A stretch of 64,000 nt of DNA from Herbaspirillum sp. RTI4 (GCF_034313965.1 NZ_JAVIWQ010000002.1:1674001-1738000), one strand, 5' to 3'. Positions 18,269-27,417 are shown, counted from the first letter of the stretch. Notes: generated by a model not told the origin, from the sequence alone. Numbers and translations: made by a program.

Positions 18269-19504
18269 ATGGAAACGGATTTCAGTTTGATGCCGGCTTC
18301 AAGCCGATTGTTTCAACCGCTGTCGGCGCGCGATCTGGCCATCGCCGTACCCAACGTCACCTCAGATGACACCAACGAAAAAGTGTTGGAAGTATTCAGC
18401 AGACACCGCGAACTGATCAGTTTGCCCGTGCTGGAAAACGAACGGCCAATGGGACTGATCAGTCGCCATATCTTCATGTCGCAAATGTCCCGGCCCTACC
18501 ACCGCGAACTGTATGAAAAGAAAACCTGCATCGCTTTCATGGACAAAGATCCGCTGATTGTCAGCGCCGACACCTCCATCGAAATGCTGGCCGCGCTGGC
18601 AGTCGATTCAGGCGACAAGACACTGGCCGATGGTTTCATGATTGTGGAAGACGCGCGTTTTATCGGACTGGGTTCCGGCCTCGACCTGATGCGCAAGATG
18701 GTCGATTTGCAATCGGAAAAAAACCACCAGGTCATGCAAAGTATCGACTACGCCAGCGTGATTCAGCGGGCCATGCTCAGCACTTCGCGCGGTGCCATGA
18801 GCGCCGCTCTGGGCGATGCCTGTCTGGTCTGGGAGCCGCGGGATGTGGTGGGCGGTGATTTTTATCATTTCGAACGCTTCCCCGATGGCTGGTTCGCCGC
18901 CGTTGCCGACTGCACCGGGCATGGCGTGCCGGGCGCATTCCTGACGCTGATCGCCTCCTCCGCACTGACGCAGGCGATCGGCCGGCATGGCCCCAAGGAC
19001 CCCGGATTGCTGATGGGCGAAGTCAATCGCGGCATGAAACAGGTATTGGGTCAGCACTCCGTGGATGATCGTTTGTCGGATTCCGATGACGGCATGGACG
19101 CGATTTTCATGTGGTTCGACAGCCGCACCCGGCAGCTCACTTCGGCCAGCGCAAAAATGCCCATGATGACGCTGTCGGCCGAGGCGAAGGAAGTCGAGAC
19201 TATCGATGGAGAACGCGTCGGGCTAGGGTATGTCGGCACCTCAAACGCGATGCGCTGGGCTAACCGTACGCTGCAACTGGCCCCTGGCACCATCATTTTT
19301 ACGATGACCGACGGCATCATCGACCAGATTGGCGGGGGCAAAAATATCGCCTTCGGCAAACAGCGCCTGCGCGATGGTTTGCTGCGGCATCGTGATTTGC
19401 CGATGGCCTTGCTGGCAGAAACTCTCATGCTGGAACAAAGCAGCTATCAGGGCCAACACCGTCGTCGCGATGATTTAACTTTTTTTGGCTTTCGCCTTGA
19501 TTGA
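18269..19504 (+). CDS. siaA: SiaA-type PP2C/SpoIIE serine-threonine phosphatase with N-terminal CBS-like region
   Basis: A 411-aa soluble protein. The N-terminal 150 residues look like a CBS pair (TSDDTNEKVLEVFSRH, LPVLENERPMGLISRHIF, then a second repeat ending EDARFIGLGSGLDLMRK). A short helix follows, then a SpoIIE-type PP2C domain with metal aspartates in DVVGGDFYHF, DCTGHGVPGAF, FTMTDGIID and RRDDLTFFGF. By analogy with Pseudomonas SiaA it should dephosphorylate SiaC. Pseudomonas SiaA is a membrane HAMP protein; this one has no membrane helix, so its input differs. ATG 18269 follows AAGGACTGTAAAA. First gene of siaABCD. Confidence 0.85.
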   Translation: METDFSLMPASSRLFQPLSARDLAIAVPNVTSDDTNEKVLEVFSRHRELISLPVLENERPMGLISRHIFMSQMSRPYHRELYEKKTCIAFMDKDPLIVSADTSIEMLAALAVDSGDKTLADGFMIVEDARFIGLGSGLDLMRKMVDLQSEKNHQVMQSIDYASVIQRAMLSTSRGAMSAALGDACLVWEPRDVVGGDFYHFERFPDGWFAAVADCTGHGVPGAFLTLIASSALTQAIGRHGPKDPGLLMGEVNRGMKQVLGQHSVDDRLSDSDDGMDAIFMWFDSRTRQLTSASAKMPMMTLSAEAKEVETIDGERVGLGYVGTSNAMRWANRTLQLAPGTIIFTMTDGIIDQIGGGKNIAFGKQRLRDGLLRHRDLPMALLAETLMLEQSSYQGQHRRRDDLTFFGFRLD

Positions 19505-19514
19505 ATACTGAACC

Positions 19515-20102
19515 ATGACAGGATTACAGCGACAGATGGAAAGCAAAACGATAGGCCAGGAATGGGATGCCCTGTGTCAATGTCCGGGGCGACAGGACGT
19601 CATTTTTTATTATGTCGGGTATTTTTCGCAAAATATTATTTCTGCCATGGCGGAAGCCGTAAAGACGCGTATCGAATATGTCGGCGCCGAGGGCATGACA
19701 CGGCGCAAGCTGTTTTCTTCGTTTGTGGAGATGGCGCAAAACATCATTCATTACTCCGCCGATTTTTTTGAAAGAGTCGGCCATGGCACGGAAGGAATGC
19801 GTCATGGTTCCGTATGTATTTCGGCCAAGGGCGAGCATTACTTTTTACATTGCGCCAATCCGGTCAAGATAGAAATTGCGGAACGTCTGCGAGAAAGACT
19901 GGAGCATGTACGTTCACTCACCATCGATGAAATCAAGCGCGAATACAAAGCAACATTGCGCGCAGAAACACCCGAAGACAGCAAAGGCGCGGGGCTGGGA
20001 TTGCTGACCATGGCGCGCGACGCCAGTGCGCCACTGGAGTTCGAATTTACGCCCGCCAGCGCGGCCGGCAATGTGATGTTTTATTTAAAGGCGACGATTT
20101 GA
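19515..20102 (+). CDS. siaB: SiaB-family protein kinase (DUF6272)
   Basis: A 195-aa HATPase-fold serine/threonine kinase, expected to phosphorylate SiaC and so oppose SiaA. Visible motifs: an N-box-like helix FVEMAQNIIHYSADFF (about 75-90), HYFLHCANPV, and the C-terminal glycine loop GAGLGLLTMARDAS. The domain lies 10 bp downstream of siaA. The ribosome binding site before ATG 19515 is poor; ATG 19536 (MESKTIGQ) is an alternative with AGGA upstream. Together with SiaC and SiaD it makes the diagnostic siaABCD order. Confidence 0.87.
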   Translation: MTGLQRQMESKTIGQEWDALCQCPGRQDVIFYYVGYFSQNIISAMAEAVKTRIEYVGAEGMTRRKLFSSFVEMAQNIIHYSADFFERVGHGTEGMRHGSVCISAKGEHYFLHCANPVKIEIAERLRERLEHVRSLTIDEIKREYKATLRAETPEDSKGAGLGLLTMARDASAPLEFEFTPASAAGNVMFYLKATI

Positions 20103-20180
20103 GGCGCAGCCCTGATCAGGCGCGCCATGACATCAGAAGCTTATTGGTAATCAGACAAAATATTTTTCGAAACTATAACA

Positions 20181-20570
20181 ATGGATAATCTTTTTATCGC
20201 CGCCAGCGCCAGCTCCCCTGAAGTGGACTTCCGTTTTTCTGAACATCGTCTTTCACTCAAGGGCGAGTCCTATCCTGAAAACGCAGCCGCATTCTGGGGC
20301 GGCATCATTGCCGCAGTCCGTGATTATCTGGCGCAAAAAAATCCTGATGAGGCCATTGCCGTTCATGTCGCATTGGCCTATTTCAACAGCTCCAGCACCA
20401 AAATGCTGTTTTCGCTGTTCGATACGCTCAATGAAAAAGCGAAAACCGGAACTCCCGTCGCGCTCAACTGGTATCACGATGCAGAGGACGACACCATCTT
20501 TGAATTCGGCCAGGAGTTGCATGAAGATTTTTCCGACCTGACCTTCCTCGATCATCCGATCAACACTTGA
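20181..20570 (+). CDS. siaC: SiaC, DUF1987 phospho-switch protein
   Basis: A 129-aa STAS-like DUF1987 protein. In Pseudomonas aeruginosa the unphosphorylated form binds and activates the cyclase SiaD; phosphorylation at a conserved Thr/Ser blocks this. Here the site region reads AYFNSSSTKMLF (Ser70-Thr73), so a serine probably replaces the phospho-threonine; the exact residue needs an alignment. Other family features: PEVDFRFSEH near the N-terminus and NWYHDAEDDTIFEFGQEL. Weak ribosome binding site at ATG 20181. It overlaps siaD by one base (TGATG). Confidence 0.9.
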   Translation: MDNLFIAASASSPEVDFRFSEHRLSLKGESYPENAAAFWGGIIAAVRDYLAQKNPDEAIAVHVALAYFNSSSTKMLFSLFDTLNEKAKTGTPVALNWYHDAEDDTIFEFGQELHEDFSDLTFLDHPINT

Positions 20571-21358
20571 TGGAATCGCACATGGAACAGCAGATGAAAC
20601 CGAAGGTGGCGGTGCTGACGAACACGGTAGATCTGTTCCATGTCGAAACCGCCGCTCTGGCACGCGCTTGCGATACGCTGACCTCGGAGGAAACGCCGGC
20701 CGACGGTTACCGTTCGGCCTTGATCGAGCTGACCGGGCATTATCAACGGTTGATGCGAGAAAGCCGCCGGCTGATTGCCCGCAGCGACCGCACCGAGCTG
20801 GAGTTGAACATACTCAACTCCAAACTACAGCAACTCAGCGCAGAGCTCGATTACAAAGCGAAGCATGACAATCTGACCGGTGCCTTGAACCGGGGCGCTA
20901 TTTTTGAACGGGCCAACGAGATTCTGACGACATCCTCTCTGTCGCTGATCGTGCTCGATATCGATTTTTTCAAACGCATCAATGATGAATTCGGCCATCC
21001 CGCTGGCGACGCCGTGATCCGGGAGCTGGTCAACCGCTTGAATCACAGCTTGCAGGGCCGTGGCGATGTTGGCCGTGTGGGAGGGGAAGAGTTCACTGTA
21101 TTGTTACCCGCAATCGATCTGGCAGACGCCATGGATATCGCGGAAGCGGTACGACGCGCTATTGCCGATGCCCCATTCCTTTGCCTGCCGTCGCATCAGG
21201 TGACGGCCAGCTTCGGCGTCAGCTGGAGTACACCGGGTATTGATTTCGAGGATGCCTACGGCCATGCCGATACGGCACTTTATCAGGCCAAACATGGCGG
21301 GCGCAATCGCGTCGAATCCGCCGGTAAGACGACCAGGATCCTTGCGCTTAATGCTTAA
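20570..21358 (+). CDS. siaD: SiaD-type diguanylate cyclase
   Basis: A 262-aa soluble cyclase. The N-terminal 110 residues are helical (LTGHYQRLMRESRRLIARS, LNSKLQQLSAELDYK) and correspond to the SiaC-binding/dimerisation stalk. The GGDEF domain has DNLTGALNRGAIF, LIVLDIDFFKRIND, GGEEF in GRVGGEEFTVLLPA. No RxxD inhibitory site precedes GGEEF (the sequence there is QGRGDVGR), so control is more likely through SiaC than product feedback. Start ATG 20570 overlaps the siaC stop, suggesting translational coupling. The stop codon lies inside a 7-bp tandem repeat. Confidence 0.9.
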   Translation: MESHMEQQMKPKVAVLTNTVDLFHVETAALARACDTLTSEETPADGYRSALIELTGHYQRLMRESRRLIARSDRTELELNILNSKLQQLSAELDYKAKHDNLTGALNRGAIFERANEILTTSSLSLIVLDIDFFKRINDEFGHPAGDAVIRELVNRLNHSLQGRGDVGRVGGEEFTVLLPAIDLADAMDIAEAVRRAIADAPFLCLPSHQVTASFGVSWSTPGIDFEDAYGHADTALYQAKHGGRNRVESAGKTTRILALNA

Positions 21359-21394
21359 TGCTTAACGCTTAACGCTTAACGCTTAACGCTTGAC
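21346..21394. repeat. 7-bp tandem repeat (GCTTAAY x7) spanning the siaD stop
   Basis: Seven units: GCTTAAT twice, GCTTAAC four times, GCTTGAC once. The siaD stop TAA (21356-21358) is in the second unit. Because the unit is 7 bp, further TAA codons fall in all three frames. Confidence 0.92.
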
Positions 21395-21489
21395 GAATGG
21401 CCGGACGACTGTATCGGTCAGGCTTTTTCGCCAAGGCCGGTTGATGCCTCACCAATGAAATATCAACCGGCCCTGGATGCTTCCGCTAT

Positions 21490-23121
21490 TCAGGCGATAC
21501 CCAGAACATGCTTGCCGCTGATGTCCCGCGTTGTCCGCTCATGCGGATGAGGGGGGGATTCGCTCCATGACGGACTCAGTTTGAATATGCTGACCACCTG
21601 TTCCAGCTCGCTGGCCTGACTGCGCAAGGAAGCCGCAGCCGCAGCGGCTTCTTCCACCAATGCCGCATTTTGCTGAGTCACGTCATCCATTTGCGTAATG
21701 GCGAGGTTGACTTCCTGAATGCCGCTGCTTTGCTCCTGGCTTGCAGCGTTGATTTCCGCCACGATATCGGATACCCGCTTGATACTGGCCACCACTTCAG
21801 CCATGGTGGCGCCGGCTTGTTGTACCAGCGTCGTGCCGTTGCCGACCTGGATGACGGAATCATCAATCAGCGCCTTGATTTCCTTGGCGGCGGCGGCGGA
21901 GCGCTGCGCCAGACTGCGCACTTCTGACGCGACCACCGCAAAGCCGCGCCCCTGTTCGCCGGCACGAGCGGCTTCGACCGCGGCATTAAGCGCCAGAATA
22001 TTGGTCTGGAAGGCAATGCCATCAATGACGCTGATGATGTCGACAATTTTCCGTGAAGAGGTGCTGATAGCGACCATGGTGTCGATCACGCCGGAGACCA
22101 CTTTTCCCCCTTCGATAGCCAGATCCGATGCGCTGACGGCCATCTGGTTTCCTTGCCGTGAATTATCGGCATTTTGGTTGACCGCGGACGTAATCTGCTC
22201 CATCGCTGAAGCGGTTTCTTCCAGCGAACTGGCTTGTTCTTCGGTACGGCCGGAGAGATCAAGATTGCCGGTGGCGATTTGTGCCGAGGCAATGGCGATG
22301 GCGGAGGTACCGCTACGGACTTGCGACACAATATTGACCAGCCCGCTATTCATGTCGCGCAGTGCCGAGAGCAACTGACCGGTTTCATCTTTCGAATCGA
22401 CCGTGATCTCGCTGCTCAGATCGCCGTCGGCCACTTTGCGTGCGATCAGCACCGCCTTGTTGAGCGGGACGGTGATGCTGCGCGTGGCCAGCCAGGCAAC
22501 GATGCCGCTGATGATGACGGCGGCGAACGCCAGAATCAGCACCAGATATTGGGTTTGCCTGGCCTTGTCGGCAGAGGCAGTGCCCGCCTTGGTCATCATC
22601 GCGCTCTCATGTTCGATCAGTTGGTCGAGTCCGGCCAGATAGGCTCCCTGCACAGGGCGAATTTCATTCAACAGGATGTCTTGCTCAAGTTGTCTATTGC
22701 GTTCTGGCAAGGCTATTTGTGCGATTAGTTTATTTCTGACCGGCAAAAACTGACTGCGCAGAACCAGCAGATTGGCTATCGTGTTGCGGCCCTCTTCCGA
22801 TTTGACTAGCAGGCTGAGCTTGTCGAGGGTCTCGCTGATAATTCTGGTGGTATTGATGATGTTGTCGGATTCAAGCTTCATCTTGGCCGGATCGGATAAG
22901 AGCAGCAAATTGCGTAGATTGCGCGCCGTCAGGTTGAGTTGATCCTTAATCACATGCGCGAGCATGGTTTTTGGGTAACTTTCGTTGTTAATTTTATTGA
23001 TTGAATTGCTCAGCTCACCTATCTGGGCAAATGTCAGTGTGGCGATGATCACCAATAACGCCACAATCAGGCTGAAACTCAGGGTAAGTCGTTGCCCTAT
23101 ACGCAAATTGCTTATTTTCAT
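21490..23121 (-). CDS. Methyl-accepting chemotaxis protein (4HB-type)
   Basis: A 543-aa transmembrane chemoreceptor. TM1 ([19 protein letters not shown]), a four-helix-bundle periplasmic ligand domain ([15 protein letters not shown]), TM2 at about 190-210 ([21 protein letters not shown]), HAMP ([14 protein letters not shown]), and a long cytoplasmic coiled coil with the CheA/CheW tip [20 protein letters not shown]. No CheR-tethering pentapeptide: the tail ends KHVLGIA. ATG 23121 has AAAGGAG 8 nt upstream. It is a single gene facing the siaD repeat. It is very similar to the receptor at 23440 in the signalling half, which suggests a paralogous pair. Confidence 0.95.
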   Translation of the reverse strand: MKISNLRIGQRLTLSFSLIVALLVIIATLTFAQIGELSNSINKINNESYPKTMLAHVIKDQLNLTARNLRNLLLLSDPAKMKLESDNIINTTRIISETLDKLSLLVKSEEGRNTIANLLVLRSQFLPVRNKLIAQIALPERNRQLEQDILLNEIRPVQGAYLAGLDQLIEHESAMMTKAGTASADKARQTQYLVLILAFAAVIISGIVAWLATRSITVPLNKAVLIARKVADGDLSSEITVDSKDETGQLLSALRDMNSGLVNIVSQVRSGTSAIAIASAQIATGNLDLSGRTEEQASSLEETASAMEQITSAVNQNADNSRQGNQMAVSASDLAIEGGKVVSGVIDTMVAISTSSRKIVDIISVIDGIAFQTNILALNAAVEAARAGEQGRGFAVVASEVRSLAQRSAAAAKEIKALIDDSVIQVGNGTTLVQQAGATMAEVVASIKRVSDIVAEINAASQEQSSGIQEVNLAITQMDDVTQQNAALVEEAAAAAASLRSQASELEQVVSIFKLSPSWSESPPHPHERTTRDISGKHVLGIA

Positions 23122-23439
23122 ATCGCATGCTCCTTTGAATAGTTACCTACTTGGAGAACTGATGTTTTTCTTGCGAGCAATGCATAGTGCATGTGGATCG
23201 CTTTGCTGGCGATTTCCACAGTAATTACAAAAAAACCCACATCCATACTAAGCGAAATTTGCCATAAGCAATTTATTTATTGTTTTTTGGCAATGCGGCA
23301 CGGTGTGTCGTGCGGTCGCAGATGGAAGGATGGGAAACGAGGTGCGCGTGCCGCGCATGGGGAGGGGGTTGGCATGAGCCGTCAAAGGCAGTCAGATCAG
23401 AGACGTTTCCCTGCGACTGCCTCTGATCTGAAAAAAGAT
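23122..23439. other. Intergenic region between two receptor genes
   Basis: Holds the promoter side of the left receptor and the interleaved inverted repeats at 23386-23431. No gene is supported. Confidence 0.4.
23386..23431. repeat. Interleaved inverted repeats after a receptor gene
   Basis: AGGCAGTC (23386-23393) pairs with GACTGCCT (23415-23422), and TCAGATCAGAG (23392-23402) pairs with its complement at 23421-23431. The two stems overlap and exclude each other. The element lies just beyond the stop of the receptor at 23440 and lacks a T-run on the minus strand, so it is not a classical terminator. Confidence 0.6.
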
Positions 23440-25062
23440 TTATCCGAGAGTTAACGCACGCGCATTGGCTGAGGAAGAAAGACTTGCCCTGACGATCTGG
23501 TCAGAGTGGGAGCCGCGCGCTGAATCATCCAGCTTGAAGACGCTGACCACCTGCGCCAGTTCGCCGGCCTGACTTTGCAGCGCGGCGGCAGCGGCGGCGG
23601 CTTGTTCCACCAGTGCGGCATTTTGCTGCGTCACGTCATCCATCTGCGTGATGGCGCGGTTAATTTCTTCAATTCCGGTACTTTGTTCCTGACTGGCGGC
23701 ACTGATTTCGGCCACGATGTCGGACACCCGCTTCACACTGGTTACTACCTCGGACATCGTGACGCCGGCTTGTTCCACCAAGGTCGTACCCTCGCTGACC
23801 TGATGCACCGAGTCGTCGATCAGTGCTTTGATTTCCTTGGCGGCCGCGGCAGAGCGCTGGGCCAGACTACGGACTTCAGAGGCAACCACCGCAAAGCCGC
23901 GCCCCTGCTCGCCGGCACGCGCTGCCTCGACGGCGGCATTGAGCGCCAGAATATTGGTTTGAAAGGCGATGCCATCGATGACGCTGATGATGTCGGCGAT
24001 TTTGCGCGAGGAACTATTGATCTCCACCATGGTGCCGACGATGCTGGAGACAACATTGCCGCCTTCCACGGCTAACAGAGAAGCGCTGACCGCCATCTGA
24101 TTGGCCTGACGGGCATTGTCCGAATTCTGGCGGACGGTGGAGGTGAGCTCTTCCATGGCAGAGGCGGTTTCCTCCAGCGAGCTGGCCTGTTCTTCGGTGC
24201 GGCTGGACAGATCCAGGTTACCGCTGGCGATTTCTGCGGAGGCGGTATCGATGGCGCGGGTACCGGTGCGGACTCGGGTCACGATCTTGACCAGACCGTC
24301 GTTCATGTCGCGCAGGGCCGACAGCAATTGGCCGGTTTCATCTTTCGAATTCACCGTGATGTGGTTGTCGAGGTCGCCGTCGGCTACTTTGCGGGCAATG
24401 CGTACTGCATCTGCCAGCGGCGTGGTGATGCTACGGCTGGCAAGCCACCCTACGAGAACGCTGGCGCAGACCGCCGCCAGCGCCAGTATCAGGATTTCAT
24501 AGCGAGCTATTTCTGCCTCTTGAGCTGATTTTTCACCGGCGGAGGTTGTCAGGGAGTCCTGGTAGGCGATCAATTGGTCGAGCGCGGACAGATACTTAAG
24601 CTGTGCCGGACGGACTTCTTCAAACAGGATGACCCGCGCTGTGTCGCGTTCATTCAAGGCAATCTGCGCAAGAAATTTGTCGCGTGCGGCAATAAAGCCG
24701 GCGCGCTGAGCGGTAACGGTAGCCAGATTCTGGCGGCCGTGCTCGCTGGTGAGCATTTGGTCGAGTTTGGCGAGCGCTTCGGTGATGGTTTTGCTGTTGA
24801 GTAAGATGTCGGCGATGGCTGCTTTGATGTCAGCCGGTTCGTTAAGCAGAAGGATTCTTAGCGAATGACGGGCGGTTTCATTCAACGCATCTTTGACTGC
24901 ATGAGCTAGCACCGTCTTTGGATAGCGATCATTGCTGATCAGTTTGATTTCATCGTCGAGTTTGTTGATTTGAATATAAGTCAGTGTGCAGATTGCCGCG
25001 AGAAAAATCACAATCAGGGCGAAGCTCAGGGCAAGGCGTTGCCCTATGCGGAGGTTTTTCAC
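23440..25062 (-). CDS. Methyl-accepting chemotaxis protein (4HB-type)
   Basis: A 540-aa chemoreceptor with the same plan as its neighbour: TM1 ([20 protein letters not shown]), helical periplasmic domain, TM2 ([23 protein letters not shown]), HAMP ([14 protein letters not shown]) and tip [20 protein letters not shown]. The C-terminus (ANARALTLG) lacks a CheR pentapeptide. I use GTG 25062 ([10 protein letters not shown]) because it aligns with [12 protein letters not shown] of the other receptor; an upstream frame to 25194 looks non-coding. The ribosome binding site is weak. Confidence 0.93.
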   Translation of the reverse strand: MKNLRIGQRLALSFALIVIFLAAICTLTYIQINKLDDEIKLISNDRYPKTVLAHAVKDALNETARHSLRILLLNEPADIKAAIADILLNSKTITEALAKLDQMLTSEHGRQNLATVTAQRAGFIAARDKFLAQIALNERDTARVILFEEVRPAQLKYLSALDQLIAYQDSLTTSAGEKSAQEAEIARYEILILALAAVCASVLVGWLASRSITTPLADAVRIARKVADGDLDNHITVNSKDETGQLLSALRDMNDGLVKIVTRVRTGTRAIDTASAEIASGNLDLSSRTEEQASSLEETASAMEELTSTVRQNSDNARQANQMAVSASLLAVEGGNVVSSIVGTMVEINSSSRKIADIISVIDGIAFQTNILALNAAVEAARAGEQGRGFAVVASEVRSLAQRSAAAAKEIKALIDDSVHQVSEGTTLVEQAGVTMSEVVTSVKRVSDIVAEISAASQEQSTGIEEINRAITQMDDVTQQNAALVEQAAAAAAALQSQAGELAQVVSVFKLDDSARGSHSDQIVRASLSSSANARALTLG

Positions 25063-25313
25063 TAGAGAAGTCCATTTCGGATGAAAAGCAGCAGATCTGA
25101 AGTTCCGCTTTTGCCGACGGCGGAAGGAGACATGCAGGGACGCTCCATCTGTTTCTTTTGGAAAATAGTATTCCGAGGGCAATAGTAACAACATTAAAGT
25201 TATTGATTTGTATAAATAGTTAAATTCGCATTATTTACTTTTAAATTAATTCTTTTGTTGCAATTAATTGTTGCTTGTGAATAAGTATGTATGAACTTTT
25301 TTGTGCTGTTGCC

Positions 25314-25345
25314 GGGGCCTGTTGATGTTTCATTGGCGAGATGCG
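25314..25345. repeat. Dispersed repeat, copy B
   Basis: Reads GGGGCCTGTTGATGTTTCAT and on through TGGCGAGATGCG. It matches copies at 11170 and 42709 over about 30 bp. Confidence 0.5.
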
Positions 25346-25594
25346 TTATCCCCAGAAAGCGCGTTGGCGGTGTTGCATGGGGTGGCAGGTAGGCCCGCCA
25401 CCTACCATCCCGTGCGCTTTGCCATCACACTTTCCGGGGAAAACCCTCCGGTAACGGGGGCGCGGTATCGTCGTTGAGGTGAGTGTTAGCTGGGGTGCCA
25501 GTGGCTTCTCTGATGAAGCGGGGCGAAGCGATCGATGGGGTGTTGTGGTTGGCAAGGAATGCCATACGGAAGGGGGTTGTGCCGGAATATATTT

Positions 25595-25635
25595 AAAAAA
25601 ACCTGAACGGGGTTGATCTCCGGTTCAGGTTTTTC
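25595..25635. terminator. Bidirectional Rho-independent terminator
   Basis: The stem AAAAACCTGAAC (25597-25608) pairs perfectly with GTTCAGGTTTTT (25623-25634). It lies 42 nt beyond the stop of the leftward 131-aa gene. Confidence 0.85.
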
Positions 25636-25676
25636 TTTGCGCGTAAAACAGGGGGGCGGTGGATTGCCGCTATGCC

Positions 25677-26072
25677 TTAAACCGTGACATCCACGTTTTG
25701 CCCGAGGCTGGATTGACCGGATTGTCCTGACTGGCTGGCTGCCGTTGTCGACGGGGTTTTGGCGCTTGCGGCGGCAGCCGGGTGGGCAAGATCGTAGATG
25801 AGCTGTTCTGTCGCCGATACCGTTCCGTCCTTATTGGTGTCCTTGACGTCGTAGGTGGTCGTGGTGGATGCGGTCGATGTGCTGGCAGAGGACCCTGAAG
25901 CCGCCGGCTTGCTGCCGGATTTTGCAGCACTGCTGGTGCTGTCGGTACTTGTGGCGCCAGTGGTGCTGGTGGTACTTGCGGCAGCGCTTGCGGTATTCGC
26001 TGCGCTAGCCGTATTTGTTGACGGATAGCTGACAGTCGCCGCATTGATACTTTGAATTCCACTTATTGACAT
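25677..26072 (-). CDS. Ala/Ser/Thr-rich small protein with one EF-hand motif
   Basis: A 131-aa protein, mostly low-complexity Ala/Ser/Thr (about residues 15-80 and 105-130). One EF-hand loop, DTNKDGTVSATE (about 83-94), has Asp/Asn/Asp at the calcium positions and Glu at position 12, followed by a helix EQLIYDLAH. The N-terminus MSISGIQSINAATVSYPS lacks a signal peptide; it resembles starts of proteins exported by flagellar-type secretion, but that is speculation. ATG 26072 has AAGGAG 8 nt upstream. Own terminator downstream. Family unknown. Confidence 0.7.
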   Translation of the reverse strand: MSISGIQSINAATVSYPSTNTASAANTASAAASTTSTTGATSTDSTSSAAKSGSKPAASGSSASTSTASTTTTYDVKDTNKDGTVSATEQLIYDLAHPAAAASAKTPSTTAASQSGQSGQSSLGQNVDVTV

Positions 26073-26465
26073 GATGAACTCCTTCAGAGGCGATCGTTTT
26101 GAATGGGTGAAACGCAATCGCATGATTTTTATAACGACCCGAATCCCTTCAAATGAAGCGTGCTCCGAGTAAAAGGAAGTAAAGAGCGCTCCCTTGTTCC
26201 CGAGGGCTATTCAAATCCTATCAATGGCAACTCATGCCAATTTATGCCAACCCATACCAACCCATACCAACCCATACCAACCCATACCAACCCATACCAA
26301 CCCATACCAACCCATACCAACCCATACATCAGGCCCAACGCTGCCAAACCGCGGCAAGCCATGTCGCAAATGAACGTCGGTAAATGAATGCCAGCAAACG
26401 CCGCTCATCCGTGAAAAATAAGCTGCACCGGTGAGTCGCCGCGCGACCGGCCAGGACTGTCTGAC
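26073..26465. other. Intergenic interval with a 10-bp tandem array
   Basis: Between the EF-hand gene and yhaV. Contents: the EF-hand promoter side (26073-26160) and the tandem array 26231-26330. No gene supported. Confidence 0.45.
26231..26330. repeat. 10-bp tandem repeat (CCCATACCAA), about ten units
   Basis: Seven perfect units CCCATACCAA (26251-26320), preceded by two degenerate units (CTCATGCCAA, TTTATGCCAA) and followed by CCCATACATC. The period is close to one DNA helical turn and is not a multiple of three, so it is not coding. A minus-strand transcript reads GGTTTGGTAT-like units rich in GGT. Confidence 0.95.
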
Positions 26466-26930
26466 TCACAGACTTTCGTGTTCTGCCAGCAGACCCTGAA
26501 TCGATGTCGGCACTTCGCCGCGCATGAGCATGCGCTTGAAAGTTTCGTAGACATCTCCTTCTGCTTTCTCGTTGCGGGTCCGGTTCAGGTCGTTGAACCA
26601 TGCGTAGACGATGAGCGGCACGGTTCGGGACGAAAAACGTGAAAAAAGCCGGTATCCGTCAGGAGCGTCTTGTTTGAGGCGACGCCAGTTGCTGACCGCA
26701 TTGCCTGGGGCCTGGCTCAATTGCAAATCCTCGGCGTTCGGGTTGGCCGGTATTTTTCGCGTGATGGATTCGTAGACCGATGCCAGCAATTGGGTCTGCG
26801 GATACGATTTATAGTCTTGCGGGTATTGCAGCGCCAGATCAATAACATCTTGCTCCAGGTCGTCCAGCGCAACTTTAAACAGCTTGAAATAAAACAGCTG
26901 CCAGGCGTCCGTCGTTTGGTTGAGTGGCAT
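26466..26930 (-). CDS. yhaV: YhaV-type RelE-fold ribonuclease toxin
   Basis: A 154-aa toxin. It matches the YhaV pattern: W-F--LF---LDDLEQDV near the start, SVYESITRKIPANPN, NWRRLKQDAPDGYRLFSRFSS, then YAWFNDLNRTRN and a closing KMLKRG-like segment FKRMLMRGEVP. YhaV is a translation-linked mRNase neutralised by PrlF, and here PrlF is encoded 48 bp upstream. ATG 26930; a purine-rich GAAAATCC precedes it. Size and order (antitoxin first) agree with prlF-yhaV of enterobacteria. Confidence 0.85.
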   Translation of the reverse strand: MPLNQTTDAWQLFYFKLFKVALDDLEQDVIDLALQYPQDYKSYPQTQLLASVYESITRKIPANPNAEDLQLSQAPGNAVSNWRRLKQDAPDGYRLFSRFSSRTVPLIVYAWFNDLNRTRNEKAEGDVYETFKRMLMRGEVPTSIQGLLAEHESL

Positions 26931-26945
26931 GATGGATTTTCCTTC

Positions 26946-26989
26946 GTTGTGCGTTTAGTTGTGCGTTTAGTTGTACGTTTAGTTGTGCG
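26946..26989. repeat. 12-bp tandem repeat spanning the prlF stop
   Basis: Three full units GTTGTGCGTTTA (the third with one change) and a partial fourth. On the coding strand the unit is TAAACGCACAAC; the antitoxin stop TAA (26979-26981) is the first of several in-frame TAA codons set 12 nt apart. Confidence 0.9.
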
Positions 26990-27338
26990 CGTCGGCGCTG
27001 CTGCCGGTAGATACGCCGTCGATCAGTTTGGCGATGTGCAAGAGCTGGGCTTTATCCGCTGTTTCGATCAGCTCAGGATGCTGCAACATTTGCTCTTCCA
27101 TAAATTGCAGAAAGCTGAGCATGACCGGATCGTTATCGTTGTCGATGGCGTCTAGCCGCACGCCGGCGACGGCGGATAGCAATACCTGGCCGCTTGCCAG
27201 CACCGTTGCGCGGACTTCGCCATTGAATTCCGGATGAGCCTTGAAAAAAGCGGCTTCAAACCGGATCCCTTTGGAGTTGCCGACGGCGGTCACCTTGCCT
27301 TTGTATTGCTCCGCTTGGGAGCTTGTGGTGTCAGTCAT
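26979..27338 (-). CDS. prlF: PrlF-type AbrB-fold antitoxin
   Basis: A 119-aa antitoxin. Residues 10-55 form a SpoVT-AbrB swapped-hairpin DNA-binding domain (KGKVTAVGNSKGIRFEAAFF, VRATVLASGQVLLSAV). The C-terminal half (DPVMLSFLQFMEEQMLQHPELI) matches the toxin-wrapping helix of PrlF. It should neutralise YhaV and repress the pair. ATG 27338 is chosen over a long open extension because the AbrB domain starts right after it. It lies 79 bp downstream of cheV in the same direction, so read-through from the MCP-cheV unit is possible. Confidence 0.82.
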   Translation of the reverse strand: MTDTTSSQAEQYKGKVTAVGNSKGIRFEAAFFKAHPEFNGEVRATVLASGQVLLSAVAGVRLDAIDNDNDPVMLSFLQFMEEQMLQHPELIETADKAQLLHIAKLIDGVSTGSSADAHN

Positions 27339-27417
27339 GAGGATTCTTTCTGTGCTGGCGGGGCGTGTGATGCACGCGGCGCAGGGGTAAATGTCGCTGC
27401 CAGATGCGGCAGCGTTC

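Larger units (their letters stand above)
25063..25676. other. Gene-free interval with repeat and terminator
   Basis: AT-rich near the receptor start, then the dispersed repeat (25314-25345), a GC-rich palindromic stretch around 25380-25410 (GGTGGC...GCCACC and GGTAGG...CCTACC interleaved), and the terminator at 25595-25635. No coding frame is convincing. Confidence 0.4.

Noticed and set aside
25062..25194. N-terminal extension of the receptor to an upstream start
   Set aside because: Basic, non-membrane residues ahead of a TM1 that aligns with the start of the paralogue; treated as untranslated.
26231..26330. CRISPR-like array
   Set aside because: Units are 10 bp and contiguous, with no spacers and no cas genes.
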